The translations under genes were made by a program, and so were the position numbers. Positions 6,211 to 12,048 of a stretch of DNA of 12,048 nucleotides are shown here, one piece after another. The notes below the pieces were generated by a model. The model did no database searches and was not told where the DNA came from. It was given only the letters and a program-made list of their open reading frames with translations. Every line of letters starts with the position of its first letter. The first letter of the stretch is position 1. The stretch is from Clostridiaceae bacterium. Its GTDB lineage: Bacteria; Bacillota_A; Clostridia; Acetivibrionales; Acetivibrionaceae. The stretch covers positions 1 through 12,048 of the forward strand of contig JAAZCB010001299.1 in the NCBI GenBank assembly GCA_012513545.1, given 5' to 3'.

Positions 6211-7284
6211 ATGTATATGCTTACAGAAAACTCAAAAATTAAAAATTCATTAAGAAGTCTAGTCATAATCCTTGGAATCCTGGTGCTGGTATATATAGGT
6301 ATATCTTACTGTTTTATTTTCTTTGCTCCATTTATAATTGCAATAATACTTTCTTCAATAAATGAGCCTATCATTGTATTCCTTTTAAAAAAGTTCAGAA
6401 TTCCCCGGAGTACAGCAGCCGTCATATCGCTTATTATAACCGTATGTGTTGCTGCTCTTGTCATAACGCTTATTGTAATGAAAGTTTATTATGAACTGAT
6501 AAAACTTAAGGGCAGCCTTCCGCAATACATTGAAGCTGTATCGACACTTCTGACCGGTTACTATGACAGAGCAAGTTTATTTTACTATAACCTTCCGGAA
6601 AATATTTCTTCAGCCTTTGGATCAAATCTTGTGAAAATACTGCCTAAGGTCGAAGGAGTTATTTCCGGATTAGCTTCATCAATCCTTGAAAGCCTTACGT
6701 CAATTCCAAAATTAGCGTTGTTTATAACTGTTACTTTGCTTTCTTCCTATTTTATAAGCAGTGATAGACATACAATCATAAATTTTTTATACAGACAGTT
6801 TCCGAAGCGCTACAAGAAAAACATATCAGGAATTAAGAGTGACACAGTATCAGCCATTTTGGGGTATATAAAGGCACAGCTTATATTAGTTTCAATTACC
6901 TTCGTTGAAGCTACACTTGGTTTCATGATAATCGGGGCTGACTATGCTGTGCTTATGGGATTTTTAACAGCTATGTCCGATGCTGTACCCGTACTCGGAA
7001 CAAATATGATATTCTTACCCTGGATTCTGTGGAGCCTTATAACAGGCAATTTTAATATGGCTCTTGGCCTCACCGTAGTTTATATCCTGGGAATAATTAT
7101 AAGGCAAATTCTAGAGCCCAGGCTGGTTGCGTATCAAACCGGGCTTCACCCCCTGGCCGCTCTGATTTTTATGTATACTGGCTTTCTTATTTTCGGATTC
7201 TCCGGACTCTTTATCGGGCCTATCCTTCTCATTTTTATAAAAAGCCTCCAAAGTACCGGCATAATCAGTATATGGAACGACTAG
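6211..7284 (+). CDS. ytvI: YtvI-type sporulation integral membrane protein (AI-2E transporter / PerM family)
   Basis: The 357-residue product has the PerM/AI-2E exporter-family fold: two N-terminal helices, a short extracytoplasmic-looking middle (about residues 90-170), then a C-terminal block of five or six helices. Family motifs are DAVPVLGTNMIFLPW, the RQILEPRLVAYQTGLHPLAAL region and the final GFSGLFIGPILLIF. The length and motifs match the YtvI branch tied to sporulation in Bacillus and Clostridia; its transported substrate is unknown. The ATG at 6211 follows AGGT with no gap, so the in-frame ATG at 6217, 6 nt after AGGT, is an alternative. The gene is monocistronic on the plus strand. 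Its TAG shares CTAG with the prmC stop on the other strand. No terminator follows before the opposing gene. Confidence 0.85.
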   Translation: MYMLTENSKIKNSLRSLVIILGILVLVYIGISYCFIFFAPFIIAIILSSINEPIIVFLLKKFRIPRSTAAVISLIITVCVAALVITLIVMKVYYELIKLKGSLPQYIEAVSTLLTGYYDRASLFYYNLPENISSAFGSNLVKILPKVEGVISGLASSILESLTSIPKLALFITVTLLSSYFISSDRHTIINFLYRQFPKRYKKNISGIKSDTVSAILGYIKAQLILVSITFVEATLGFMIIGADYAVLMGFLTAMSDAVPVLGTNMIFLPWILWSLITGNFNMALGLTVVYILGIIIRQILEPRLVAYQTGLHPLAALIFMYTGFLIFGFSGLFIGPILLIFIKSLQSTGIISIWND

Positions 7285-8183
7285 AAGTGTATTCTCACAG
7301 CCGTTACAACCCTGTCAATTCCCGATAGGTCCTTTACTATCCTTATATTCTGAAACCCCTTTTCCAAAAGGCCGGCAACATCATCAGCCTGTCCGACACC
7401 TACTTCAAAGGCTATAAGACCTTCTGGCTTGACATAATCAAGAGCAGCTTTGACTATAGACCTGTAGAATTCAAGACCATCAATACCTCCGTCAAGTGCA
7501 AGATGGGGCTCAAAATCCCTGACCTGCAATTCAAGGCCTGCAATATCTGCTGTAGGAATATACGGAGGATTTGATACTATAACATCAAAGCTTGGTCCGT
7601 CCTTTGACCTTCCACTATTTCCAGGCATTAAACAGGACTCCAAACTGTCAGGACACTTTAGAATATTCCCCGTTATAAAGACAACCCTTTCAGATACTCC
7701 ACACCTTTGTGCATTAATGCGTGCTACTCCCAATGCATCTTTTGATATATCCATGGCAAAAACCCTGCAATTATTAATATAATGGGCAAGGCTTATCGCA
7801 ATACTGCCGGAACCTGTTCCAATATCAAGTATCACAGGGTTATCCTTTCGAGAACTGCTGACATGATGTATCACTTCTTCAACAAGTACTTCTGTGTCCT
7901 GCCTCGGTATAAGTACATCGGGTGTAACTATAAAATCCAGTGACATAAACTCCTGACTGCCTGTAATGTACTGTAATGGCCTGCCTTTGACCCTCTCATC
8001 AATCATCCTTGCATAAGCTTCAACTTCGCCAATCATAAGCTCATAGTCGTCGTGTGAATAGAGATAAGCCCTGCTGCAACCTAATGTGTGGCATAATATT
8101 ACCCCGGCTTCAATTACCGGGGCTTGTATATTCGCAGACTTTAAAGAGTTTATTCCATTTGTAAGAGCTTCCTTTAAAATCAA
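7281..8183 (-). CDS. prmC: Release-factor glutamine N5-methyltransferase PrmC
   Basis: PrmC methylates the glutamine of the GGQ motif in peptide-chain release factors, using S-adenosylmethionine in the cytoplasm. I choose TTG at 8181-8183 (300 aa). GGTGGAG lies 6 nt upstream, and the protein then starts MILKEALTNGI, as the family does. A GTG at 8193-8195, 1 nt after the DUF1385 stop, would add four residues but has no spaced binding site. An N-terminal helical domain (1-75) precedes the Rossmann domain. Motifs are GRPLQYITG (68-75), IPRQDTE (92-98), the SAM loop DIGTGSGSIAI (120-130) and catalytic NPPY (205-208). About 15 extra residues (around 177-197) sit just before FDVIVSNPPY, where the family usually has a short turn. 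Its usual neighbour prfA does not follow here. Confidence 0.95.
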   Translation of the reverse strand: MILKEALTNGINSLKSANIQAPVIEAGVILCHTLGCSRAYLYSHDDYELMIGEVEAYARMIDERVKGRPLQYITGSQEFMSLDFIVTPDVLIPRQDTEVLVEEVIHHVSSSRKDNPVILDIGTGSGSIAISLAHYINNCRVFAMDISKDALGVARINAQRCGVSERVVFITGNILKCPDSLESCLMPGNSGRSKDGPSFDVIVSNPPYIPTADIAGLELQVRDFEPHLALDGGIDGLEFYRSIVKAALDYVKPEGLIAFEVGVGQADDVAGLLEKGFQNIRIVKDLSGIDRVVTAVRIHF

Positions 8184-8196
8184 ACTGTTCTCCACC

Positions 8197-9174
8197 TTAC
8201 CATTTGTCTTCTTCCCTGTCTTTTACCAGAACACTCTTCATTGCCTCAATAGCAACCTCAATCTGGCTGTCATCAGGTTCATCTGTTGTAAATCTCTGAA
8301 AGGCCAGTCCCGGTATATTTAATATACCTACAAGCTTTGACTCACTTCGTCCCGCAAATTTTATTATCTCATAAGACAGACCTGCAACCAGCGGAAGAAG
8401 CAGCAGCCTAATAACTATGTTCTGCCAGACCCCAATCCATGGCGTCAATGAAAATACCAGAATACTGACGATCATGACAGTAAAGAGGAATGAAGTGCCG
8501 CATCTCGGATGTCTGGTAGAATACTTCTTTATGTTCTCAACTGTGAGCTCCTCTTCATTTTCATAGCAGTGTATGGTTTTATGTTCTGCACCATGGTACT
8601 GCCAAACCCTCTTTATATCTTTAAGCTTTGATACCAGGACAATATATGAAAAAAACAGAACAATCCTTACTACTCCTTCAAAAAGATTCAAAATAATCTT
8701 ATCTGATTGTTCTTCCTTGTTAAGCGGCAAAAATCCTGCAATAAAATTCGGCAAAAGCATAAACAGTCCTACACTGAAAGCAAGAGAAAGAATTACCGAA
8801 AAATATATAAGTGCATCCTGAACCTTATCTCCAAAAAGCTTACCAAATAATTTCTCTAGAAAAATGTCAAGCTTTGAGGGACCTTTATCTTTATCTTCCT
8901 CGACTTCCAAATCAACAAACTCTGCTGAAAACATAAGGGCTTTCAGACCAACTACCATTTGCTTGAAGAGTCCCACCGCGCCCCTTACTATTGGAATCTT
9001 TGAGAACTTGCTTCTCTTAGGCGTCGGTCTATTTTCAACAATTATTTCTCCATCGGGCTTTCTGACTGCTATGGCATAATTTTGGGGTCCCATCATCATA
9101 AGCCCTTCAATAAGTGCCTGTCCGCCTATACTTGTCATATGGGCAGGTTTCTTCATTATATCTGAATTATTCAT
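8197..9174 (-). CDS. DUF1385 family membrane protein (YqhQ-like)
   Basis: This 325-residue protein belongs to the DUF1385 (YqhQ) family, whose biochemical role is unknown. Signature motifs are SIGGQALIEGLMMMGP (15-30), HGAEHKTIHCYE (194-205) and HPRCGTSF (222-229). The conserved His, Glu and Cys residues suggest a metal site, but that is inference. Four or so membrane helices lie at roughly 122-150, 166-184, 228-247 and 252-273. The start is ATG 9172-9174, with GTGAGG 6 nt upstream; an in-frame GTG at 9186 would overlap that site. It precedes prmC by 13 nt (chosen start) and likely forms a two-gene transcript. DUF1385 next to prmC, and often prfA, is a common arrangement in Clostridia. Confidence 0.9.
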   Translation of the reverse strand: MNNSDIMKKPAHMTSIGGQALIEGLMMMGPQNYAIAVRKPDGEIIVENRPTPKRSKFSKIPIVRGAVGLFKQMVVGLKALMFSAEFVDLEVEEDKDKGPSKLDIFLEKLFGKLFGDKVQDALIYFSVILSLAFSVGLFMLLPNFIAGFLPLNKEEQSDKIILNLFEGVVRIVLFFSYIVLVSKLKDIKRVWQYHGAEHKTIHCYENEEELTVENIKKYSTRHPRCGTSFLFTVMIVSILVFSLTPWIGVWQNIVIRLLLLPLVAGLSYEIIKFAGRSESKLVGILNIPGLAFQRFTTDEPDDSQIEVAIEAMKSVLVKDREEDKW

Positions 9175-9200
9175 TATAATCCTCACAATTTTTTATTTTC

Positions 9201-9229
9201 ATTATACCTTATAATAATTGCAAACTCAA
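9201..9229 (-). promoter_or_regulatory. SigA-type promoter of the DUF1385-prmC unit
   Basis: On the minus strand: -35 TTGAGT (9229-9224), a 17-nt spacer and -10 TATAAT (9206-9201). The predicted start near 9194 gives a leader of about 20 nt carrying the ribosome binding site. Confidence 0.65.
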
Positions 9230-9324
9230 TAACTGTATTTGTTAGTTAATTATTTCCTAATAATAACTTTGAACATCGAGTCCCTCACTTTTTACCTGAT
9301 ATCTTTTCAGGAAATAGCCCTAGC

Positions 9325-9360
9325 AAAAAGGAACACCTTATTTACGGGTGTTCCTTTTTT
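9325..9360. terminator. Strong hairpin terminator after motB, usable on both strands
   Basis: AAAAAGGAACACC (9325-9337), a 9-nt loop, and GGTGTTCCTTTTT (9347-9359) form a perfect 13-bp stem. On the minus strand the GC part is followed by TTTTT, ending motAB transcripts 21 nt after the motB stop. On the plus strand the U-tract is longer (TTTTTTTATTTT), so antisense transcription towards motB would also be stopped. Confidence 0.9.
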
Positions 9361-9380
9361 TATTTTATTATCCATAATCA

Positions 9381-10175
9381 TTATTTTATATCCTTCTTTT
9401 GAATAACAACGTCTATACGCCTGTTCTTCTGCCTGTTTACTTCCGTGTCGTTCGGTGCCACAGGCTTAAATTCTCCATTACCGGTCGCAGTAAGCTTTTG
9501 TGGCTTAAGTGTGCATTCATCTATCAGAAAAAGCACTACATTCGTAGCCCTCTTGGTTGAAAGCTCCCAGTTGGTTGGAAAAAGCATTGTGTTAATAGGA
9601 AGATTATCCGTGTGCCCCTGTACTACAGCATCACTGTCAAGTTCTTTGAGAAGTTCTCCCATCTTCTTTAAAGCTTCCTTTCCCGATGACTTTATATCTG
9701 CTTTCCCCAAATCGAACAGTATAACCGAATTTATTCTCAATATTATTTCTCTTTCTGTGTCTATTATTTTAATATAATCTCCAAGGTCCATTAATGCTAT
9801 AAGATCTTCAACCTCATCCTTGAAATTATCAATCCTTTCTTCAACACTACCTTTTCCCGCATTGCCTTTCTTATCCGAATCTTCCCTGTTAGTATTCTTA
9901 TCGTACTCGTCCTCTGGTTGTCCGGTTAAATCGGTAATACTGATTAAATCCTTACCATTGTTATTTTCGTAGAGTTCACCATTACTCATGTTCAAAAATG
10001 TTGAACGCAGTGAATATGCTACTGCTTCAAACTTTTGCTTGTCAACAGATGCCATTGAGAAAAGAAGTACAAAAAATGTCAATAACAAAGTAACCAGATC
10101 GCTGTATGTTGTCATCCATTCCGGTGCGCCTTCCGGCGGATCATCTTCCGGCATTGGCTTTCTTCCACCTTTCAT
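9381..10175 (-). CDS. motB: Flagellar motor stator protein MotB
   Basis: MotB anchors the flagellar stator to peptidoglycan and carries the ion-binding aspartate. With ATG 10173-10175 as start (GAGG 6 nt upstream) it has 264 residues. A GTG at 10185-10187 overlapping the motA stop (GTGA) is in frame but has no spaced binding site. Residues 1-19 form a basic then acidic cytoplasmic lead. The single membrane helix is about 20-42 (WMTTYSDLVTLLLTFFVLLF), with the ion-binding Asp26. A low-complexity charged linker (about 75-125) follows, holding the plug region. The OmpA-like peptidoglycan-binding domain (about 140-260) has QGHTDNLPI, NWELSTKRA and NRRIDVVI. It is paired with motA and ended by the terminator at 9325-9360. 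The coupling ion cannot be settled from sequence alone. Confidence 0.95.
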   Translation of the reverse strand: MKGGRKPMPEDDPPEGAPEWMTTYSDLVTLLLTFFVLLFSMASVDKQKFEAVAYSLRSTFLNMSNGELYENNNGKDLISITDLTGQPEDEYDKNTNREDSDKKGNAGKGSVEERIDNFKDEVEDLIALMDLGDYIKIIDTEREIILRINSVILFDLGKADIKSSGKEALKKMGELLKELDSDAVVQGHTDNLPINTMLFPTNWELSTKRATNVVLFLIDECTLKPQKLTATGNGEFKPVAPNDTEVNRQKNRRIDVVIQKKDIK

Positions 10176-10183
10176 AACACACC

Positions 10184-11011
10184 TCACTCTACAACAGTTT
10201 TATTTCCATTAATACCTTTCTCAGCTTCTTCAGAGCCTTTTGAGTTTATCTTTTCATAATCCTGCTTTTGCTGAGGAGAAAGAAATGTTTTCAGTTTGTG
10301 CTCAAGTATCCTTGGATTTTCTCCCGCCTGAATTGACAGAACACCTTCTATTATCATTCTTTTTAAGTTAATCTCTTCCTTGCTCTTAATGGACAGCTTG
10401 TTTGCAATGGGGTTACACACAAAGTTTGCAAGTATACTTCCATAAAATGTTGTTACTAATGCTACCGCCATGGAAGGTCCTATATTAGACGGATCATCAA
10501 GAGCCTTCAAAAGATTTATAAGTCCAATAAGTGTTCCGATCATACCCCATGCAGGAAAAAGTGCTCCCATTGTTTTAAAAAGACCAGATCCCTTGTCATG
10601 GCGCATCTTCATGTTCTCAAGTTCCAGGTCCATAGACTCTACAATAACTTCCGGCTCAACACCGTCAACTACAAGCTGTAGTGATTGCTTTAAAAAATCA
10701 TCATTTATACTTTCATATTCAGATTCAAGAGACAGCAGTCCTTCACGCCTTGCCTTCATGGACAAGTCAACCAGAACTTTAATACTGTCCTGTGGTCTCG
10801 CTTCCTTCCCCATAAATGCCTTTATGACAACCTTAATCATTTTTGCTATCTCACTAATCCTGTAGGATATAAGAATAGAAGCGGCTCCTCCCCCAAAAAC
10901 AATCATGACTGAGGGAAGGTCCCAAAAGCTCAGGAGACTTCCGCCAAGCAAAATTGACCATACTAAAAATACTACTCCGCTTATTATACCAATCAGTGTC
11001 GCTAAATCCAT
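10184..11011 (-). CDS. motA: Flagellar motor stator protein MotA
   Basis: MotA surrounds MotB in the stator ring and pushes on FliG of the rotor as ions flow. The 275 residues have the standard four helices: about 3-25, 33-50, 150-170 and 180-204. The large cytoplasmic loop between the second pair contains charged KARREGLLSLE (Arg88, Arg89, Glu90 onward), the segment that contacts FliG. PAWGMIGTLIGL (153-164) and MAVALVTTFYGSILANFVCNPIA (181-203) are MotA signatures with the conserved prolines. The last 30 residues are a polar tail. The ATG at 11009-11011 follows AGAAGG with 9 nt between. The gene heads the motAB unit and lies behind a SigD-type promoter at 11088-11115, consistent with late flagellar expression. 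Confidence 0.95.
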   Translation of the reverse strand: MDLATLIGIISGVVFLVWSILLGGSLLSFWDLPSVMIVFGGGAASILISYRISEIAKMIKVVIKAFMGKEARPQDSIKVLVDLSMKARREGLLSLESEYESINDDFLKQSLQLVVDGVEPEVIVESMDLELENMKMRHDKGSGLFKTMGALFPAWGMIGTLIGLINLLKALDDPSNIGPSMAVALVTTFYGSILANFVCNPIANKLSIKSKEEINLKRMIIEGVLSIQAGENPRILEHKLKTFLSPQQKQDYEKINSKGSEEAEKGINGNKTVVE

Positions 11012-11087
11012 AAATATACGCCTTCTATTCTGATTTTTTTTAGTTCAAGCCATTTCTGAAATGCAGTAAAATGAGTTATATACATAT

Positions 11088-11115
11088 ATATCGGCTATAA
11101 GCGAAAATAATATTA
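11088..11115 (-). promoter_or_regulatory. SigD (sigma-28) type promoter of motAB
   Basis: On the minus strand TAAT (11115-11112), a 16-nt spacer and GCCGATAT (11095-11088). The -10 matches the Bacillus-type SigD consensus exactly, and the -35 differs from TAAA in one base. The start near 11081 leaves a leader of about 70 nt. The flagellar function of the genes behind it supports the call. Confidence 0.7.
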
Positions 11116-11242
11116 TGCTTTAAATTTGTTTTTTATTTAATTTTCTGTCCAAGTTTAATTATAAAATATTTAAACTCTTATTTATTTCTATATTTTTTCA
11201 TAAATTTAAAGCTAAAAACTTTATTTTTTATGGTGTTTGTTG

Positions 11243-11248
11243 TATAAT
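11243..11248 (+). promoter_or_regulatory. Candidate -10 box for the stalk-domain gene
   Basis: TATAAT is exact. At 17 nt upstream the -35 position reads TTTATT, a poor match, so strength is uncertain. A start near 11255 would give a leader of about 310 nt. Confidence 0.4.
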
Positions 11249-11459
11249 GAAAGTGGATAAAAGTCTATTTAGAGGTTTATTTGATTGGAGTGATGGAGAA
11301 GATTTACAGTTACTGCTTTTGCAGCAGTTAACAGAGACAACAATATCGTTAACAGTTAAACTATAGTTCTCAGATATCGGTATATCTCTGTCAGTACATT
11401 ATTACATAACTTTATTACATATAGTTTTTTGTATTTCATTTGGGTTTTCAGCATATCTA

Positions 11460-11475
11460 TAACAAGCAGTTGTTA
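11460..11475. repeat. Inverted repeat TAACAA-GCAG-TTGTTA in the stalk-gene leader
   Basis: A perfect 6-bp inverted repeat with a 4-nt spacer, about 90 nt before the TTG start. In RNA it would be a small stem-loop; in DNA it could be an operator. The half-sites resemble those of Rex but face the opposite way. Confidence 0.4.
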
Positions 11476-11563
11476 CAAATGTTAAGCTTTATAATTACAC
11501 ATAAATAAACTTCTATAAAAATAGAATTAAAAGCCTTAACAAGTTTTAGGGGAGGAATTGGAA

Positions 11564-12048
11564 TTGAAAAGGTTAAAATCAAAGGCAGCATGTTTTGTCA
11601 TCTACGCAACAATATTTATCATGGGACTTACACTGGGGACAGTATTTACAGGCACAAATCACACCATGGCAGCAGGCTCTGACATCAAAATATACCTGAA
11701 CAATAAACAATTGATTTTCGGAGAAAATCCGAACGACCCGGAACCCTACATAAAAGATGGAAGAACATTGGTACCTTTCAGGAAAATATTTGAGGCATTG
11801 GGTATGGAGATAAGCTGGAATGCAGCTCAACGAAGCGTCGATGCTAATAATGAATCGGTAGATATGACATTGTATATCGGCATTAATTATGCATACGTTA
11901 ACAAATTCCGGAAGCCTCTTGATGTTCCTCCTGAAATAACCGACGGAAGGACTTTTGTTCCTCTCAGATTCGTCAGTGAAAGCTATGGTGCTGAAGTTAT
12001 ATGGGAACCTGATACAAGATCAATTTATATCAATTACTCCCAAGGTAA
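11564..12048 (+). CDS. Secreted protein with copper-amine-oxidase-N-terminal-like (stalk) domain, 5' part
   Basis: The frame starts at TTG 11564-11566, 8 nt after a strong AGGGGAGG, and stays open for 161 codons to the window end. No ATG occurs nearby. Residues 1-37 look like a signal peptide: a basic start (MKRLKSK), a hydrophobic core, and a likely cleavage around TMA-AG, so the protein is exported. Residues about 40-160 contain two related units: DGRTLVPFRKIFEALGMEISW (66-86) and DGRTFVPLRFVSESYGAEVIW (127-147), each with a trailing R-S-(V/I) strand. This is the pattern of the Cu amine oxidase N-terminal-like domain (PF07833). In Clostridia and Paenibacilli it is usually a cell-surface or extracellular module fused to other domains, not an oxidase. 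The catalytic or binding partner would lie beyond the window, so the function is open. Confidence 0.85.
   Translation, partial: MKRLKSKAACFVIYATIFIMGLTLGTVFTGTNHTMAAGSDIKIYLNNKQLIFGENPNDPEPYIKDGRTLVPFRKIFEALGMEISWNAAQRSVDANNESVDMTLYIGINYAYVNKFRKPLDVPPEITDGRTFVPLRFVSESYGAEVIWEPDTRSIYINYSQG

Larger units (their letters stand above)
11012..11563. other. 552-base intergenic region between motA and the stalk-domain gene
   Basis: No protein gene of credible size is seen. The left part (11012-11120) carries the motA upstream region with a SigD-type promoter. Positions 11120-11240 are extremely AT-rich and featureless to me. From the TATAAT at 11243 to the ribosome binding site at 11548 runs a leader of about 300 nt for the plus-strand gene. 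It contains GTTAACAG at 11327 and again at 11348, a hairpin AGATAT-CGGT-ATATCT (11372-11387) and an inverted repeat TAACAA-GCAG-TTGTTA (11460-11475). A 12-codon frame (11293-11331) has GGAG only 2 nt before its ATG. Confidence 0.65.

Noticed and set aside
7240..7262. Possible prmC terminator inside the end of ytvI (GGC followed by TTTTT on the minus strand)
   Set aside because: The only stem is GCC/GGC around an 11-nt loop, too weak to call.
11460..11475. TAACAA-GCAG-TTGTTA as a Rex operator
   Set aside because: Rex sites have the arms in the order TTGTTAA...TTAACAA. Here they are reversed, so it is only listed as an inverted repeat.
11579..11830. 83-codon minus-strand frame at the right end
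   Set aside because: It is antisense to the clearly coding stalk-domain gene with signal peptide and repeated motifs.

Overview
The window reads as chromosomal DNA of an anaerobic, spore-forming, motile member of the Clostridia. The grounds are a complete six-gene Rnf complex operon, a YtvI-type sporulation membrane protein, a flagellar motAB pair, AT-rich intergenic DNA, strong GGAGG-type ribosome binding sites and frequent TTG starts. A mesophilic cellulolytic clostridium of the Ruminiclostridium type would fit, but that is inference. I see no mobile element, CRISPR array, rRNA or tRNA.

Layout. At the left edge is the 5' part of a shikimate-kinase-like gene (minus strand, cut by the window end), divergent from a small unrecognised ORF (439-663, plus). 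That ORF converges on the rnf operon through a shared hairpin at 671-689. The operon rnfC-rnfD-rnfG-rnfE-rnfA-rnfB (minus strand, 5639 to 695) encodes the membrane-bound ferredoxin:NAD+ oxidoreductase, which couples electron transfer between reduced ferredoxin and NAD+ to Na+ or H+ export. Its genes abut or overlap, and most Shine-Dalgarno sequences sit inside the end of the preceding gene, so translation is probably coupled. Upstream is a 565-base non-coding stretch with a strong minus-strand promoter (TTGACT-17-TATAAT) whose whole spacer is a perfect 17-bp palindrome. It is followed by a leader of roughly 320 nt containing hairpins and a possible 36-codon ORF.

From 6211 a plus-strand ytvI-like gene runs into prmC, and the two genes share one CTAG as their stop codons. 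prmC (release-factor glutamine methyltransferase) lies downstream of a DUF1385/YqhQ-type membrane protein gene in a two-gene minus-strand unit with a good SigA-type promoter. Next come motB and motA (minus strand), the flagellar stator, ended by a strong hairpin terminator at 9325-9360 and preceded by an exact SigD-type -10 box (GCCGATAT).

The right end holds a 552-base non-coding region with divergent promoters, then the start of a plus-strand gene for a secreted protein with a copper-amine-oxidase-N-terminal-like (stalk) domain. It starts at TTG and is cut by the window end.

The genes are mostly well-known families. The less explained parts are the regulatory architecture upstream of rnf, the two missing signature residues in the shikimate-kinase-like protein, the SigD-type promoter of motAB, and the long leader of the stalk-domain gene. 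I did not find a convincing new multi-gene system.
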